Positions 21,992 to 31,859 of a stretch of DNA of 64,000 nt are shown piece after piece. The first letter of the stretch is position 1. Each line of letters starts with the position of its first letter. The notes under the pieces are model-generated. The model was not told the DNA's origin. It was given only the letters and a program-made list of their open reading frames with translations, and ran no database searches. The position numbers were made by a program, and so were the translations under genes. The DNA comes from Zoroaster sp. YZ-2022 (lineage: Eukaryota; Echinodermata; Asteroidea; Forcipulatida; Zoroasteridae): contig CM055837.1 of assembly GCA_029582265.1 (NCBI GenBank), forward strand, positions 16,466,369-16,530,368, given 5' to 3'.

Positions 21992-22450
21992 TCTCCTGCA
22001 GACGATTAGAGCATACTAATCGAAACGTCGAGTTGTAACCAACCGGTTCTTTTCAGAACTATTTATAATAATAATAATAATGTGTGGACTTATATAGCGC
22101 ACGTATCCACCAACTGAGTGGTGCTCAAGGCGCATTATATTATTACCCCTGCTCATAAGGCTCATAAATCATTCCTGAAACCATCTCAGCTCCCTGGGGA
22201 GTATACAGCTCAATTGCTGCCATTACAGCGCATATAGGGCTAATCAACCAACTCTGCCCTCACAGGTACCCATTTAACCCCTGGGTGGAGAGAAGCAATT
22301 ATGGTTAAGTGTCTTGCTCAAGGACACAAGTGTCACGGCCGGGTTTCGAACCCACATTCTGCTGTTAACACCAGAACTTGAGTTCGGTAAGCTAGACCGC
22401 TTTACCACGCAAAAGAGACATTCTACATGGTGTTACCGCAAACAGTCTTA
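21992..22450 (+). mobile_element. H-family element split by a SINE
   Basis: The left part (21992-22065) has the CGATTAG-AGCATA-CTAATCG hairpin, AAACGTCGAGTTG, and CCGGTTCTTTTCAGAAC. The right part (22411-22450) has AAAAGAGACATTCTACATGG, TGTTACCGCAAACAGTC. The intervening 345 bp is a SINE. Confidence 0.75.
22066..22410 (-). mobile_element. tRNA-Leu-derived SINE, reverse orientation
   Basis: On the minus strand the head reads GCGTGGTAAAGCGGTCTAGC, ACCGAACTCAAGTTCTGG (Leu-CAA-like anticodon arm), and GGGTTCGAAACCC as B box. The body contains GCGCCTTGAGCACC and ATACGTGCGCTATATAAG. The plus-strand left border is an (AAT)n run, the SINE tail. Body type matches 8485-8823, while the head variant matches 19591-19968. 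Confidence 0.85.
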
Positions 22451-22625
22451 ACATTTATTTTATGCTGACAGCAATAAATAAGCCTTAATTGCTTTACACA
22501 AATGTTACATGTTGAAAAGAAAATACATGAATGAACATTATTATTTGTCAACATGAAGGAAAATAAGTGAAACATAATGATTTTATACTTTTCCCTATTG
22601 GACAGACAACAATTAAAACTGTTAA

Positions 22626-22839
22626 AGGGACAATATCATCACGATCAACAGGGCATGGAATCGGAGTACTAGTTTTAGATTAACTCGGTGACTAAAAATA
22701 ATACTCACACGATAAGGTGATATTACCGTTGCTCCTGCGTAAATAAGAAATTTTATTCAGTCAATGTCTTCATCTAAAGCTAAGACAGCGATTCCATGCC
22801 CTGTTGAAAGTCTGCTCTGATCGTGACGATATTGTTCAT
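22626..22839. mobile_element. D-family MITE, intact, TTAA on both sides
   Basis: TTAA at 22622-22625 and 22840-22843. The left end is AGGGACAATATCATCACGAT and the right end is ATCGTGACGATATTGTTCAT. Length 214 bp. The inner arms ACAGGGCATGGAATCG and CGATTCCATGCCCTGT are inverted too, so the whole element is nearly palindromic. Confidence 0.9.
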
Positions 22840-22913
22840 TTAAACCATCAATATAACCACTGAAACAAGCGTTAAATGACGGCCGTAACAATAGCCGCTC
22901 TGATAATTTATAC

Positions 22914-23032
22914 CAGCAAAAACTTGGGTGTTAAACTTACACTAGTGGTGTCAACTATATTCTTTCATGGTGTTAATATTGCGCGAGATGAACATCGCTT
23001 TTGTAGTGTTTCAACACCCTGGTTTTAGCTGT
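22914..23032. mobile_element. P-family palindromic element
   Basis: GCAAAAACTTGGGTGTTAAA at the left and TTTCAACACCCTGGTTTTAGC at the right are inverted. The middle has CACTAGTGGTGTCAAC and TTTCATGGTGTTAATATTG. Confidence 0.7.
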
Positions 23033-23902
23033 GTGCGCATATTGCATGAATATACTTCATTCAGAAGTAACAGGAAACTGAAAACGTGACTTTTCACATC
23101 GAATTAACAATAAGAAACGTCATTCGACATTCACAGCCTCGGCCGTTGATGTGTTCAACAATAATCAGAAATGAAGCTAAACGTTTTTAACCAATTAATG
23201 AAACGATATATCTCGCTTTTCAAGATTGCAGGTTTTAGACATCGCCAATTGAAACGTTCTCTAAGTTGAGTAGCATTCGTGTCGTTTTCGATTCCAATAA
23301 AAATCCGTATTATTACTGCATTTAGACACCGTAGAAACTGTCTTAATTTTCGTTAAGAGGACTGATGAAGTCGCGTTTTATCACCAGCTATCTTACGGCA
23401 TATATATTTCACCATTAAACCTGACTTTTAGTGCGCGATTGCGCGTATCTCAAATCAAGTCTTGAACCAAGCGCACTGTAGTCACTTTTGACTGTGCTCA
23501 ATTTGAGTGAATCTAAAAACATTAACTTAGTCAAGATAAAGCCAAAACAACGTATCCGGTTTATGGTCGGTGCGGTAACCGGTTTTTTTTTTCTTCATAT
23601 AGGCCTACATGTATACACAACAAGTATACACGGTTATTGAACCAGACCAAATTTCCCATACACGGTGGATAAGAGATGCCACATAAATCGGGTAAACGTT
23701 CATACCCGTATGTGAACAAGTTAGTTAAAACACAGCGCGGCAGAATTCCAATCTATCATTCAATTTACGCTACAATAAGGAAAAATAAAATGCCGACGCT
23801 TGGGTCTGAGGTGACTCGCGCGGAGACCAGAAACCGGATATATTTTTTGGCCTAACATTGCGAACAAGAATTAACCATTCTTTATAAACGGAAATTTTGA
23901 AT
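23033..23902. other. No gene seen
   Basis: Unique-looking sequence with one TAGGCCTA at 23600-23607. No supported ORF. Confidence 0.45.
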
Positions 23903-23920
23903 CTAGTGATAAATGCAAGT

Positions 23921-24245
23921 TGTCCTCTATTCGGCTGCTCCCGTTAGGGGTCGCCACAGCGGATCATGATCCGCATATTTGATTTGGCATCTAGGTTTTA
24001 CGCCGGATGCCCTTCCTGACGCAACCCTCCCATTTATCCGGGCTTGGGACCGGCACTAAGCATGCACTGGCCTGGACATCCCCAGTGGCTGGGTTCAATT
24101 CGGCCCTCGCAGCAATTATGGTAAAGTGTCTTGCTCAAGGACACAAGCACCATGGTCGCGGCAAGGTTTCGAACCCACACACTCTGACGACGCAGCCATC
24201 AGAACACAAATCCGATGCACTAAACCGCTCGACCATGGCACCCCA
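23921..24245 (-). mobile_element. Complete tRNA-derived SINE with 18-bp target duplication
   Basis: CTAGTGATAAATGCAAGT is present at 23903-23920 and 24246-24263. On the minus strand the head is GGTGCCATGGTCGAGCGGTT with B box GGTTCGAAACC. The body (plus strand) holds GGTCGCCACAGCGGATCATG, ATTTGATTTGGCA, and CGGATGCCCTTCCTGACGCA, a strongly conserved block shared with 61867-62194. The ORF at 24007-24249 is this SINE, not a gene. Confidence 0.93.
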
Positions 24246-24349
24246 CTAGTGATAAATGCAAGTACATACAGAATAACCCGTGCAACAGTCGTCGTATTTC
24301 TTTAGTAAACATCCTTTCGCAGTTGGGATCGCAGTAGCGCAACTTTCAT

Positions 24350-24405
24350 GGAGGTATTATCCGGAAGTATTATCCGGAAGTATTATCCGGAAGTATTATT
24401 CGGAA
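24350..24405 (+). repeat. 13-bp tandem repeat, about four units
   Basis: GGAAGTATTATCC-type units recur at 13-bp spacing from about 24355 to 24403. Confidence 0.85.
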
Positions 24406-24509
24406 CCGGATAATAAGTTTATCAAAAGATATTTGTACATTAATTTGACTTTCTTTTGAACAATATTTCAAGGGATCATTGATACCATTCTCAACGTTAC
24501 ACCAAATAC

Positions 24510-24729
24510 CAGCGGTGTAGCCGGGGGCTGGGGACACGTTGCCCCCCACACAACTTTCCAGCGCCCCCCCCCCCGTGCCCCCACGAAAAATCCCGATAGT
24601 GCCTCAAAAAAAGAAAAAGAAAAGGTAAAAAACCCATAACCCCTGTGCCCCCCCCCCCACTGAAAAGCAATTCTCCCCTGTGCCCCCCCCCCACACACAC
24701 ACACTGAAAAAGTCCTGGCTACGCCGCTG
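24510..24729 (-). mobile_element. C-family hAT-type element
   Basis: Ends are CAGCGGTGTAGCC and GGCTACGCCGCTG. The interior is rich in C-runs with GTGCCCCC and a AAAAAGAAAAAGAAAAGG block, as in 26953-27168 and 42397-42626. No intact 8-bp duplication is seen. ORFs at 24468-24842 come from it. Confidence 0.8.
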
Positions 24730-25360
24730 AAATTTTGATCATGGGCTTTTAGAAACATTTTGGACATCTTAATCTGGACACATTTTAATCGAATTCCTCG
24801 TCTGTGAAATGTCACTTGACGCAGATTAGCTTGCACTAACACAAATATCGTCAGAGGGTTCGCTGTGATAATTTCATTGAACGTATAATTTCAGATTGGA
24901 GAATTTCGGCGTGTTGATTTAGGGGGAGGGAATTGCCGGCATGTTATGAACGTTCTATCCGCATCTGTGGAAGCTAATGTCATGTTTGAAAGATAACAGT
25001 CTTGTTTGTTGGTGATCTTGTGTCTGCATATTTAAAAATATCGGGTTAAAGGGATTATGATATCACCACAGACAGAAAGATTTCAAGAGACGTTGATATC
25101 ATAAATTTTACAAAACTCGTGTGAATTTTATGTAAAGCTTTGATCATTTGTGTTTTCAGAATCCCTTCAAGAAGAGTAGGAATATATAAGCCTATTTCAT
25201 AGATCCTCCTAAATAATATCCTTAACAGTAATGACTATATCAAAGCACCGATCCGCGATAAAAGTGACATATTACGCCTCCGTAAACAGATTGAAGTCTT
25301 TCACTACCCATATATCAAATTCCACTGACGCCTGGTATATATTAGGCCAACAAAAAAGAT
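24730..25360. other. No gene seen
   Basis: No supported ORF or named repeat. Confidence 0.45.
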
Positions 25361-26119
25361 GTTGAGTTGCCCTCCACCGACCGACCCAAAAGTGCTGAAA
25401 TCTCAGGTCGGTTTTTTTTTTTTTTTTTTTTTTTTTTTTCCCCGTCATTCATAGGCCTATTTATTAATGAAACTTACCAATTTTCTTTGTATAAAACATA
25501 ATACGTTTGATTTGTGAAATTTTCCACTTTTTTTACCGGTAAATTTACCGGTACCCAAGACTCAGTCTACATGTTTTCAAATCGAATGGCCCCGGCCCTC
25601 ACGTGGTGCACTGCCTTCGCACACACTGTGTGCCAACGATTGCGACTCAAATCTACACGTTTTCCAATCGAATGGCCCCCTCACATGTTTTCCACTGGCT
25701 TCGCGCACTGTTTTGTATGTCAACGATTGCGACTCAATCTACACGTTTTCAAATCAAATGGCCCTCACACGTTGTGCACTGGCTCCCCGCACTGGACTTG
25801 TGTCAACGATTGCGACTCGATCTACACGTTTTCAAATCGAATGGCCACTCACATGTTGCATGTTGAGCATTGCACGCAATATGGATGAATTTGCTGTGTC
25901 AATCACAGCGACAAGTACAACAAAAATGCTTGGGATACTTTTATTCTGAAGCAAAATTCCTTGCTGATAGGTATACAAATGAAAAACATTGTATGTGGTT
26001 TCAATTCCAATGCTGCATTTCAATCTTAAAATGACAGTCAAGGAGAAAAAATAAATAAAAATAAAAATCATCCCGACCGACCGACCCCTTGAAATATTTT
26101 CACTGGAGGGCAACTCAAC
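25361..26119. mobile_element. Inverted-repeat element carrying a minisatellite
   Basis: Ends GTTGAGTTGCCCTCCA and TGGAGGGCAACTCAAC are exact inverted repeats. Just inside both ends are GACCGACC words. A poly-T run of about 28 lies at 25412-25439. The interior contains the four-unit repeat at 25556-25870. A-runs flank both sides, so the target duplication cannot be defined. No transposase is seen. Confidence 0.7.
25556..25870 (+). repeat. Four-unit minisatellite, about 83-86 bp per unit
   Basis: Units start near 25561, 25648, 25733 and 25816. Each holds CTACACGTTTTCAAATCGAA, TGGCCC, a GCACTGGC word, and CAACGATTGCGACTC. Overlapping ORFs in all three plus frames (25514-25949) result from the repeat. 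Confidence 0.85.
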
Positions 26120-26190
26120 AAAAAAAATGTTTTGCCTCATAAAGAGACCATCTGCATAATTATTATGAGTTCCCCTTCATCCTGCCTGCG

Positions 26191-26489
26191 GCTTCTTCTT
26201 CTTCTTCGAGTCCGTAGCAATCTCAGATGTCGTTCTGCCAGTATCGAGCACAGGCCACAGCTGATGGGGTAGGTTCTGCCAGATCTTCTGGGCTGCACCG
26301 GGGGACATCGGCACATTCCAGCAGGTGGGACATGGTCTGCACCAATCCACAGCTGCGGCTTCTTATCCTTCCGTAATCCTCCATCTGAATAGCACTCAAA
26401 CCGGATAATCTGCCCCTTTTCCCCAAAAACAAATCAGTCTCAAATAGGCCTTGTTCCACCGTTAGACAATTTGCAGAGGCTCGGGCCAT
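26191..26489 (-). pseudogene. Non-LTR retrotransposon, C-terminal end of ORF plus tail
   Basis: The minus-strand reading ends CGLVQTMSHLLEC, then CSPEDLAE, then ACARYWQNDI and a stop at about 26223. This follows the pattern of a zinc-knuckle-like C-x-C/QTM-HLL-C motif followed by a charged stretch and an A-x-x-W end, known from the extreme C terminus of many invertebrate LINE polyproteins downstream of the reverse transcriptase. After the stop, a short 3' untranslated part ends in (GAA)n at 26192-26206. About 88 residues remain and the reverse transcriptase itself is absent, so the copy is 5'-truncated, the usual fate of LINE insertions. The family (RTE- or Jockey-like) is not determined. Confidence 0.6.
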
Positions 26490-26640
26490 TGTAAGATGAG
26501 TACGCCTACACTGTGCATTGATGAGATAAGTGAGTGATTTACGGGCCTGACGGCCATCTTTAGAGTGGGCTGGCTTTGATATATTCGTTAATGGGACATT
26601 CTGTTTAACCTTTCGATTGAATCAAATTCATGTTATAGAT
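26490..26640. other. Possible upstream part of the LINE fragment
   Basis: Minus-strand frames here are interrupted by stops. The sequence may be decayed LINE or unrelated. Confidence 0.3.
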
Positions 26641-26644
26641 TAAC

Positions 26645-26937
26645 TGGTCTTGGACACTGATAGAAAAAGAACATCACACTCAAGTTCTGGTGGCCTCAGA
26701 ATGTGGGTTCGAATCCCAGCCTGGCTGGTCGCAGAGCTTGCGTCCTTGAGCATAACATATAACCGTTGCTTCGTCCTTCGGATGGGACGTATGTCCTGTG
26801 TTACTAGATTAAAGTAATACAGAACCCATAACGGTTCGTGGAAGAGAAGGGGTTTACCCCGGTGTTTCTGGTTCACAAACGCTCTTGTTCACGGGTTTCC
26901 TCCGGCTTTTGAGCTACAGTGCTTAAGTGTAACAATA
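26645..26937 (+). mobile_element. tRNA-Leu-derived SINE, 5'-degraded
   Basis: CACACTCAAGTTCTGGTGGC, GTGGGTTCGAATCCCAGC (B box), TTCGTCCTTCGGATGGGACG and GGGGTTTACCCCGGTGTTTC match the SINE at 19591-19968. The A-box region is lost and no target duplication is visible. Confidence 0.85.
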
Positions 26938-26952
26938 TTGGTAACAACCAGG

Positions 26953-27168
26953 CAGCGGCGTAGTCAGGACTTTTTTCAGTGGGGGGGCACAGGGGGGGGG
27001 GGCATTGCTTTTCAGTGGGGGGCCCAGGGTATGGGTTTTTTCCCTTTTCTTTTTCTTTTCTGTTTTTTGGGGCGCTATGAGGATTTTTCGTGGGGGGCAA
27101 CTGGGGGGGGGCACTGGAAATTTGTGGGGGGCACGTGCCCCCCAGGCTCCCCCGTGGCTACGCCGCTG
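26953..27168 (+). mobile_element. C-family hAT-type element with exact 8-bp duplication
   Basis: CAACCAGG flanks both sides (26945-26952 and 27169-27176). The ends are CAGCGGCGTAGTC and GGCTACGCCGCTG. The 216-bp body is G-rich with a TTTTCTTTTTCTTTTCTG tract. An 8-bp duplication with CAG-type ends is diagnostic of hAT transposons. Non-coding; ORFs at 26873-27238 are by-products. Confidence 0.9.
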
Positions 27169-27185
27169 CAACCAGGTTATCAAAT

Positions 27186-27545
27186 TGACGCATTATTATC
27201 TAAAACCTGACTTGACAAATTGGTTCAAGTCATCCTGAGAAATTACTCCTACAGAAGTACATTCCTTTTAGAGAAAACAGGAATTGTTATGTCTTTTTGT
27301 AAAACATAAAAAACGTTTGTTTATTTTTTGTTTATTTATTAGATTTTTTCTCAAAAACGTGAGCTCTTTTTTGATGAAACTTAGTTTTATGATATACTTC
27401 TTGTAAACTAGACTTGGAAGAGTACTCTTTCCTAAATTCCACGTTAAATGGTTGTTTTATGTATATCTTAATTCAAAGAGAGTAAGCATACTCGCAAAAG
27501 CAGTCGTGCCAAAAATATCAGAGCTGTACCTTCCCTGTAAGATTT
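27186..27545 (-). mobile_element. E-family element, nearly full length
   Basis: The internal half comes first (TTCAAGTCATCCTGAGAAAT, AGAAAACAGGAATTGTTATG, TCTCAAAAACGTGAGCTC, TTAGTTTTATGATATAC). Then come AGAGTACTCTTTCCTAAATT, ATTCAAAGAGAGTAAGCATAC, and the terminus GCTGTACCTTCCCT. This copy shows the order of segments that gave rise to the 53-bp and 81-bp arrays. Confidence 0.75.
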
Positions 27546-27729
27546 CCACCTTGTAACCGTAGGCCTATTTAACTTTCACATTCTAACCACTTAACTTATA
27601 AAGCCTATAAATACTCCGTCATTTCCAGTCGCTAATCTATTAAGAAGATTTTACCCTCGGGATCATTGTATTTGTAGTTATTCCCCGAACAGAACAAAAT
27701 AGTTATCGACGAGCAGTTATGGACAACTA

Positions 27730-28145
27730 AGCTTGGGGCGATATCGATTTTTTATCCACGATATATCGGCAAACATATATCGCGATTTTCGATAATATCG
27801 CGATTATATTTTCATTCATGCATGATTGCTTTAGAGCCGATAACCACAGGTATATACCCCTGTACAAGCCTCACAATAAATCACAAATTCGTTTGCAGAG
27901 CGTGTATGTACTTCTGAAGTAGTTCGCTTTTGTTTCTCACTTCCAAAAGCTGAAAAGACTGTTCTAATTTTGTTTCCATGGAATTTCTGACTTGACTCAC
28001 AATGTCGATTTTTTTAATCGCGATAGGCCTATATCTTTTTAATCATGATTTGCCGATATCTCGACAACTTTAAAAGGTTCTCGATAACGTAATCGAATAA
28101 AAAAGGTAACGCGATATTCGATATTATCGTGTTATCGTTCAAGCT
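27730..28145. mobile_element. Inverted-repeat element rich in CGATA words, TA-flanked
   Basis: Ends AGCTTGGGGCGATA and (reverse complement) AGCTTGAACGATA are inverted, with TA at 27728-27729 and 28146-28147. CGATATCG, ATATCGCGATT and ATTATCG words are repeated on both flanks. No ORF. Confidence 0.6.
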
Positions 28146-28364
28146 TATCGACAGCTATTTTCTTTTCTTTGCGGTCTGGTTTTAAATCCAGTAGCCTATA
28201 AACTAATTGTCATCTCGAAAAAATAAATGATCTCAGTTTTATACAAAACGTACTTTGTGTTTCTCAGTGGCAATTTTTTTTAATAGTAACATTAGTGAGC
28301 TAATTTCCAAAAATTAATTACTGTCATCCGAAGAATTCCATGTTGGAATGAATAAGGACAATAG

Positions 28365-28480
28365 TCTCCTGAAGATGACAAGAGCAGACTAGTCGAAACG
28401 TTGAAAACAAAACCAACCGGCTCTTCTCAGAGCCATTACTTTTTCCAAATAGAGATCATTACACGGTGTATCCGCAAGCA
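28365..28480 (+). mobile_element. H-family element with compensated hairpin
   Basis: Layout: TCCTGAAGATGACAAGAGC, AGACTAGTCGAAACGTTG, CCGGCTCTTCTCAGAGCC, then ATTACACGGTGTATCCGC. The central hairpin is GGCTCT-TCTC-AGAGCC where other copies have GGTTCT-TTTC-AGAACC, so a T-A pair became a C-G pair. Confidence 0.75.
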
Positions 28481-28734
28481 CTCGATAACATCTCCACCAT
28501 ATGCAAAGCCTCAAATCCTACGACAATACGAATGCATTTTCTCTATTTTTTCGTTAACGACACAATGAAATAAGCAGAAACATTCACAAGTTGTTTTTAT
28601 AAATATGTCTTGATTCTTCTGCAGTATGTATGTATTTACTTACATTATACCGCGCGTGTACACTTGCTATAGAGAGAAGAATTCTCCATATGTATTATTA
28701 GCACAACTAGTTGGTTGTTCCATGAATATGTTGA

Positions 28735-28815
28735 TTACGAGAGAGTAAGCATACTCGTAGAAGCAATTTTGCAAACATTACCAGTGTTAATTGTACCTTC
28801 ACTTCAAAGCATTAA
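28735..28815 (-). mobile_element. E-family terminal fragment
   Basis: GAGAGTAAGCATACTCGTAG, AAGCAATTTTGCAAACATTA and TTGTACCTTCACTTCAAAG match one 81-bp unit in single copy. Confidence 0.75.
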
Positions 28816-29224
28816 TTATCAACTTTGCTTACTTTGTGTCAGTTGTATTGAGTCGTAAATCAATAAATCTAAAGTCTCAAAATCTTATTAACTATCTAAA
28901 TCTAAAGTCAATATAGTCATAATCTTCAGTAAGTTCGAAATTAAATAGCCTAATACTAAGCAGTAGCTCACATTCCCTTTAAATTCAAAACCGAAAGATA
29001 AGTATTTTTACAAACCACGTTTATTGATCGATTGGATGCACAAGAGGTCAATCAACTGAAAGAAAAAAATCAATGATTCCTAAAAAGGCACTCGGACATT
29101 AACGGTAGTGTTATCCAAATTGTCCGAGTTCGAAATGATGGTCTTATATTGGGTAGGGGTTTTGGTTTGGGTTAGAATTACGCTTTCGGTAAGAGTTAGA
29201 ATATGTAGGATTTAGAAACTGTTC
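28816..29224. other. No gene seen
   Basis: No supported ORF or named repeat. Confidence 0.45.
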
Positions 29225-29348
29225 ATGGTGGAAGTACAGTATAAAGAGTAAGGTTTGTGATAGCACCATGTAACTATCTCCTAAAAGTTGTATTAAGTGT
29301 TGGTTCTGAGAAGAACCGGTGGTGAGATAACTGGACGTTTGCGGCATC
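29225..29348. mobile_element. H-family element
   Basis: GTTTGTGATAGCACCATGTA, then GGTTCTGAGAAGAACCGG (perfect GGTTCT/AGAACC stem), then GTTTGCGGCATCACCGTG. Same layout as 7881-7992. Confidence 0.7.
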
Positions 29349-29540
29349 ACCGTGTAACATTGGTAATGTTGGCAAAAGTGTTTGTAAGAGCATGCTTTAA
29401 CTTCCTTGGAACAAAGACCTACATTAAACAACAAACCTGTCAAAGTTTCAGCTTATTTTGTCGTGTTGTTTACGCAATTATTTTGAAAATGCATCCATAT
29501 TTATTGTATTTATCGCGTTCGAGTACATAAAAGTACATAA
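29349..29540 (+). mobile_element. E-family fragment
   Basis: ACATTGGTAATGTTGGCAAA, AAGACCTACATTAAACAACA, and ACCTGTCAAAGTTTCAGC match the outer E region. The ORF at 29297-29530 is a by-product. Confidence 0.7.
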
Positions 29541-30369
29541 CTCGTTCTATACGAATACGAGTGCAGAAAAAATGTACCGTACTCGAGTACAGGTACGAGT
29601 ACGCGTACGCCAACTCTGAGAAGAACTGGATTTAATTTTTTCTCTTTTTTGACACAGTAACACCAGCACGAGTTGCAAAAAGTATACAAAAGTTTTCAAA
29701 GGTCACAGTCAAGTGTCCGAGGCAGTAAAGAATGAATAGTTAATTATTCACTTATTGAGGCAAGGTATTACTTCTCTTCGAAATAAGAAATAACTTTGTC
29801 TGCATTAGCTTGTCAATAGCGCCATGCGACACCATGTGCTAACCAATGAAGAAATATCCATTTACCTGTCAAAAGGATTCTTCCAACTTAACAATAGTTT
29901 GTCAATAACATCGTGTAACAAGACTGAATCAATGCAAACAACAACTGGAGGTGTTTGGCAGTACAAGTTTGCCATTTCCCCTGAGGGCCACAGCAATCGC
30001 TTGCTGTCAGAAGAAGGACTAATTTATCAAAGTTTGGCGTCATCCATAGCACTTTCAAGACAGGTATCTTTTGTGCAGGATGGTAATTGGTGCGAGGTAA
30101 TATACATTGATTTTGTTGTTGTTGTCAGCATATGGGTTCTAACCAGCCAATAGGTTGGTAGATGCGTGTCCAACCAATACTGTTATTGATGGATGGATTA
30201 ACTAAGACTTTTTATTAGATTAGGGCTAACCAAGAGAAAAACAAATCATTATGCAGGGAAGATTCGAAGGAAAACGAAGGGCTCAGAGACGACCCATGTT
30301 AAACGGATTGTATACCACTTATATAAAAGATATTATTGCCTGTGTTTGGCTAAGACTACCCATTCTATT
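29541..30369. other. No supported gene; one weak exon-like ORF
   Basis: The ORF at 29824-30153 could hold an exon ending at a GTAATA donor near 30096. I recognise no domain, so it is listed under rejected items. Short (GTAC/GTACGAGT) repeats occur at 29520-29605. Confidence 0.4.
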
Positions 30370-30650
30370 CAAAATAGAATTTATAAACCGAACGAATTTT
30401 TAAAGATAATAATCGTTGTTAAACGAACAAAAAACTTCGGATGTCGGAATGAAATTCGGATGTCGGAAACTTGATATTTCAAACGCGCTTGATTCTGATT
30501 GACAGCTGCGCTGGCCAATCGGAAGAGTGCCCACGCCCTCAGCCCGTTACGTACAATAAAATGTATGGGCACGTGCATGCAGGGGATTAAAAGAGTAGGC
30601 CAGATTTTTATTAATTTGAGTTAAGTTACTGGTACTAATCCTTGACGGAT
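30370..30650 (-). repeat. Dispersed repeat shared with 9900-10110
   Basis: CTTGATATTTCAAACGCGCT, TGATTCTGATTGACAGCTGC and CCAATCGGAAGAGTGCCCAC are the reverse complement of the 9940-10010 block. The stretch TTAATTTGAGTTAAGTTAC resembles 10793-10810, so the two copies extend beyond the shared core. Confidence 0.6.
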
Positions 30651-30821
30651 TATTTCGTTCAATGTCTAAAATGAAAGCTGATAACTTCCTTAACCCCAGA
30701 AAAATAGCAGCAGCTGCAACTGCAACAATGTGTGTAGACAGTTTGTGAAGATTTTTCTCGAACTCATTAACGTTGGTTCCAAACAATATATATGAAGAGG
30801 CGCGTGGGCGAACGATCAGAA

Positions 30822-30942
30822 CACTGCCAAAACTTGGATGTTTAAAAATACTTGGTGTTGATATTGGGCAATTCGCTTGATATGAACACCATGGCATTAT
30901 AAATTTGACACCACTGGTATTATTTTAACGTCCGGGTGTTTA
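30822..30942. mobile_element. P-family palindromic element
   Basis: CACTGCCAAAACTTGGATGT, GGTGTTGATATTGGGCAATT, ATGAACACCATGGCATTATA, and ACACCACTGGTATTATTTTA follow the P layout. Confidence 0.65.
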
Positions 30943-31859
30943 TAGGGAAGAAAAACGAAGACTAATTATTTATGGCTTAAGTTGGAGCGTATGGAGAAAT
31001 GGTCGGAGGTTCACCATGGTCACTGCTTGGACTGACCTGGAAAATAAACATTTGTGGCTTTTAGTGAAACAGAAATTGTGCTCATGTTGATGGAGACATA
31101 GCACACACATAACTAAATGTCATCGCTGGTGTTCATCACCTGCGATGAGTTCATGACACGTGTATCGTTGGTATTCGTCATCCAAGGTGTGAACAGTTTT
31201 GTTTATAAGTCGAAATGGACGTCTGCAGTTTGTTCCTATCGCAATTGCCTGTTCATCTCAATGTCTAAGATTGTAATAATACCGAGTATCCTTATAAGTT
31301 AGCCTATTTCGTCTGACACGTTGTAATTTTCCAGTTAACATTGAACACAAATTCCACGCTGAAATGGACCGGCTGGTGATCCTATCCAAATCAGAATGGA
31401 TAGGCCTACAAATCATTTGGTTACATTTCGACTTAAATGAAATAAACTGAAATTTTCACAAGTTGGTTTCTGTACAAATCTCTCTATTCTTATAATATAA
31501 TTTTTAGATGCATTTGCAGACATTTCACCATGAGTGTATACTGTTTTTAAATGCTTTGAAATTATCGTTTCTATCACAACCGATATGGTCGTCAAATAAG
31601 GGTGTAATTTTACAAGATTTTCACAGGTTTTGTGTGGATTTTTATAGTTTGTTTCACATATCTTTGAGGCTACGCTATACCGGATGTCTAAGGACATTCT
31701 TGTCATTTTTTTGTCGGCCTTATCGTGTTTTTTCTTCATAAATTATTGATGCGTTCCTTAGATTTGCATTGACCTAGTCATTAGCTGGATGTTAACAAAT
31801 AGCCTACGCACTTATAGACCTGAATTATAATGTTACTAATAGCTTATTTAGTGTACGTT
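30943..31859. other. No gene; short E fragment at 31430-31490
   Basis: AATGAAATAAACTGAAATTT, TCACAAGTTGGTTTCTG matches E. The rest is unassigned, with TAGGCCTA at 31401-31408. Confidence 0.45.

Noticed and set aside
29824..30153. 109-codon ORF with a GTAATA donor near 30096
   Set aside because: The composition is protein-like but there is no recognised motif, and no clear acceptor or partner exon.
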